Origin: Lachnospiraceae bacterium
GTDB taxonomy: Bacteria; Bacillota; Clostridia; Lachnospirales; Lachnospiraceae
Reading direction: 5' to 3'
NCBI GenBank assembly: GCA_017399685.1
Contig: JAFQBM010000045.1
Coordinates: 1-64,000, forward strand
DNA: 64,000 nt
Shown: one piece after another, positions 63,160-64,000 of the stretch
Layout of the letters: every line of letters starts with the position of its first letter
Numbering within the stretch: the stretch's first letter is position 1
Position numbers and translations under genes: made by a program
Notes under the pieces: generated by a model
Seen by the model: only the letters and a program-made list of their open reading frames with translations
Databases searched by the model: none
Told to the model about the DNA's origin: nothing

Positions 63160-63284
63160 ATTTATCTCCATTTCGAGTCTTTACTCTCATATTATCTTAC
63201 CTTTATTTTGTTTTTTTCGCAATATCCAAGTCCAGATTTTTATGTTATACTAGGGACAAAAATAAAAAGGATTGAACCATTATT

Positions 63285-64000
63285 ATGATGACAGAATTAG
63301 AAAAACACTACAACAAATTCAACGAAGACAAACGCCTTACCCGCCGGCGGGGGCAGGTGGAATTTATCACCTCGTTAAAATATATTCATGAATGTATTGA
63401 TATGCTTTTAGAATCACAATCGAAATCGGAAAAAGAAATCACAAACCAAGACATTAAAATCTTAGATGTGGGCGCCGGAACCGGACGTTATTCCATTCAA
63501 CTTTCAGAAGAGGGCTATGATGTCACTGCCATAGAACTGGTAAAATACAACTTAGGGATTTTAAAATCCAAAGGCAGCAATGTAAAAGCGTACCAAGGGA
63601 CTGCCTTGAATCTATCCCGTTTTGCCGATGAATCCTTTGATATTACTCTGGTATTTGGGCCTATGTACCACCTTTATACCTTAGAAGATAAATTAAAAGC
63701 CCTAAGCGAAGCCAGAAGAGTTACAAAGAAAGGCGGCTATCTTTTAATTGCCTACTATATGAATGAATATGGTGTCCTGACTCATGGTTTCATTGATGGA
63801 CAAATCAAAGAAAGCCTTGCAAGTGGTAAACTGACAGAAGATTTTCATTGCATTGCCGAACCGGAAGATTTATATGAAAGAGTCCGGACAGAAGACATTA
63901 ACGACCTAAATAAGCGGCTTGGACTAAAACGCGTAAAACTAATTGCCGCAGACGGCGCTGCCCATTACATCCGCCAGACACTAAATTCCATGGACGAAGA
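63285..64000 (+). CDS. SAM-dependent methyltransferase, right-truncated
   Basis: The frame is open from ATG 63285 to the window edge (238 codons), so its 3' end is unseen. The class I methyltransferase motif I is KILDVGAGTGRYSIQL near residue 62, with VTAIELVKYNL after it, then FDITLVFGPMYHLYTLEDKL and EARRVTKKGGYLLIAYYM as later motifs. A TATACT -10 lies about 35 bases upstream. The substrate is unknown. Divergent from the DUF4317 gene. Confidence 0.88.
   Translation, partial: MMTELEKHYNKFNEDKRLTRRRGQVEFITSLKYIHECIDMLLESQSKSEKEITNQDIKILDVGAGTGRYSIQLSEEGYDVTAIELVKYNLGILKSKGSNVKAYQGTALNLSRFADESFDITLVFGPMYHLYTLEDKLKALSEARRVTKKGGYLLIAYYMNEYGVLTHGFIDGQIKESLASGKLTEDFHCIAEPEDLYERVRTEDINDLNKRLGLKRVKLIAADGAAHYIRQTLNSMDE

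Overview
The window looks like part of a low-GC, spore-forming Firmicutes chromosome, most likely a gut Lachnospiraceae/Clostridia. Evidence: the conserved block hup-rqcP-yabP-yabQ-divIC-spoIIE-tilS-hpt-ftsH, a SpoVT-type regulator, a reverse rubrerythrin, T-box control of trpA, a DUF4317 protein, consensus TTGACA/TATAAT promoters with 17-base spacers, and AGGAGG-type ribosome binding sites. This is inferred from gene content; no search was run.

Layout. (1) 1-11.6 kb is an accessory island. It holds a type I restriction-modification operon (HTH gene, hsdR, hsdM, hsdS) whose hsdS is split across a perfect 141-bp inverted repeat, the hallmark of an invertible specificity gene. Next come decayed mobile-element pieces (truncated sortase, tail of a large conjugative-element protein, TnpV-like protein, broken tyrosine recombinase). 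An AAA-ATPase gene follows, paired with a small TOPRIM-like gene interrupted by one in-frame TGA. (2) 11.6-20.3 kb: rubrerythrin with two Fur/PerR-type palindromes, a LysR regulator, a two-gene amino-acid ABC transporter whose binding domain appears circularly permuted and fused to the permease, a radical SAM gene, an isolated trpA behind a trp T-box, a dead AAA/DUF4143 gene, an unidentified RNA candidate and two tRNAs. (3) 20.4-34.4 kb is core: a GH13 glucanase, then the ftsH-to-hup sporulation/division block (all minus strand), a HAD hydrolase, a PurF-like protein lacking the N-terminal Cys, and spoVT.

(4) 34.6-41 kb: two gntR (YtrA-type)-ABC ATPase-two permease modules, each with a long palindrome upstream of its regulator. 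(5) 41-46 kb is a potassium locus: a voltage-gated-type K+ channel with an RCK-C tail, divergent from trkA-trkH, with a promoter-structured RNA-terminator unit between them. (6) 46-53.2 kb: a RimK-like ATP-grasp gene with a DUF4846 gene, a small toxin-antitoxin-like pair with a GNAT-like second member, an ABC-2 export operon, a perfect 63-bp tandem duplication, and a second ATP-grasp gene with an HxlR regulator. (7) 53.2-60.1 kb is a second accessory/decayed stretch: hicAB, broken genes, a small ABC transporter, a radical SAM gene with a 26-codon duplicate of its 3' end nearby, nitroreductase with divergent HxlR, and mobile-element scraps. (8) 60.1-64 kb returns to core genes: proS, a DUF4317 gene and a methyltransferase running off the right edge.

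The strongest candidates for something new are the invertible hsdS, the permuted binding-protein/permease fusion, three unassigned RNA candidates (about 19.7, 22.8 and 42.6 kb), a palindrome shared by the purF-like and trkA leaders, and the ATPase/TOPRIM-like pair.
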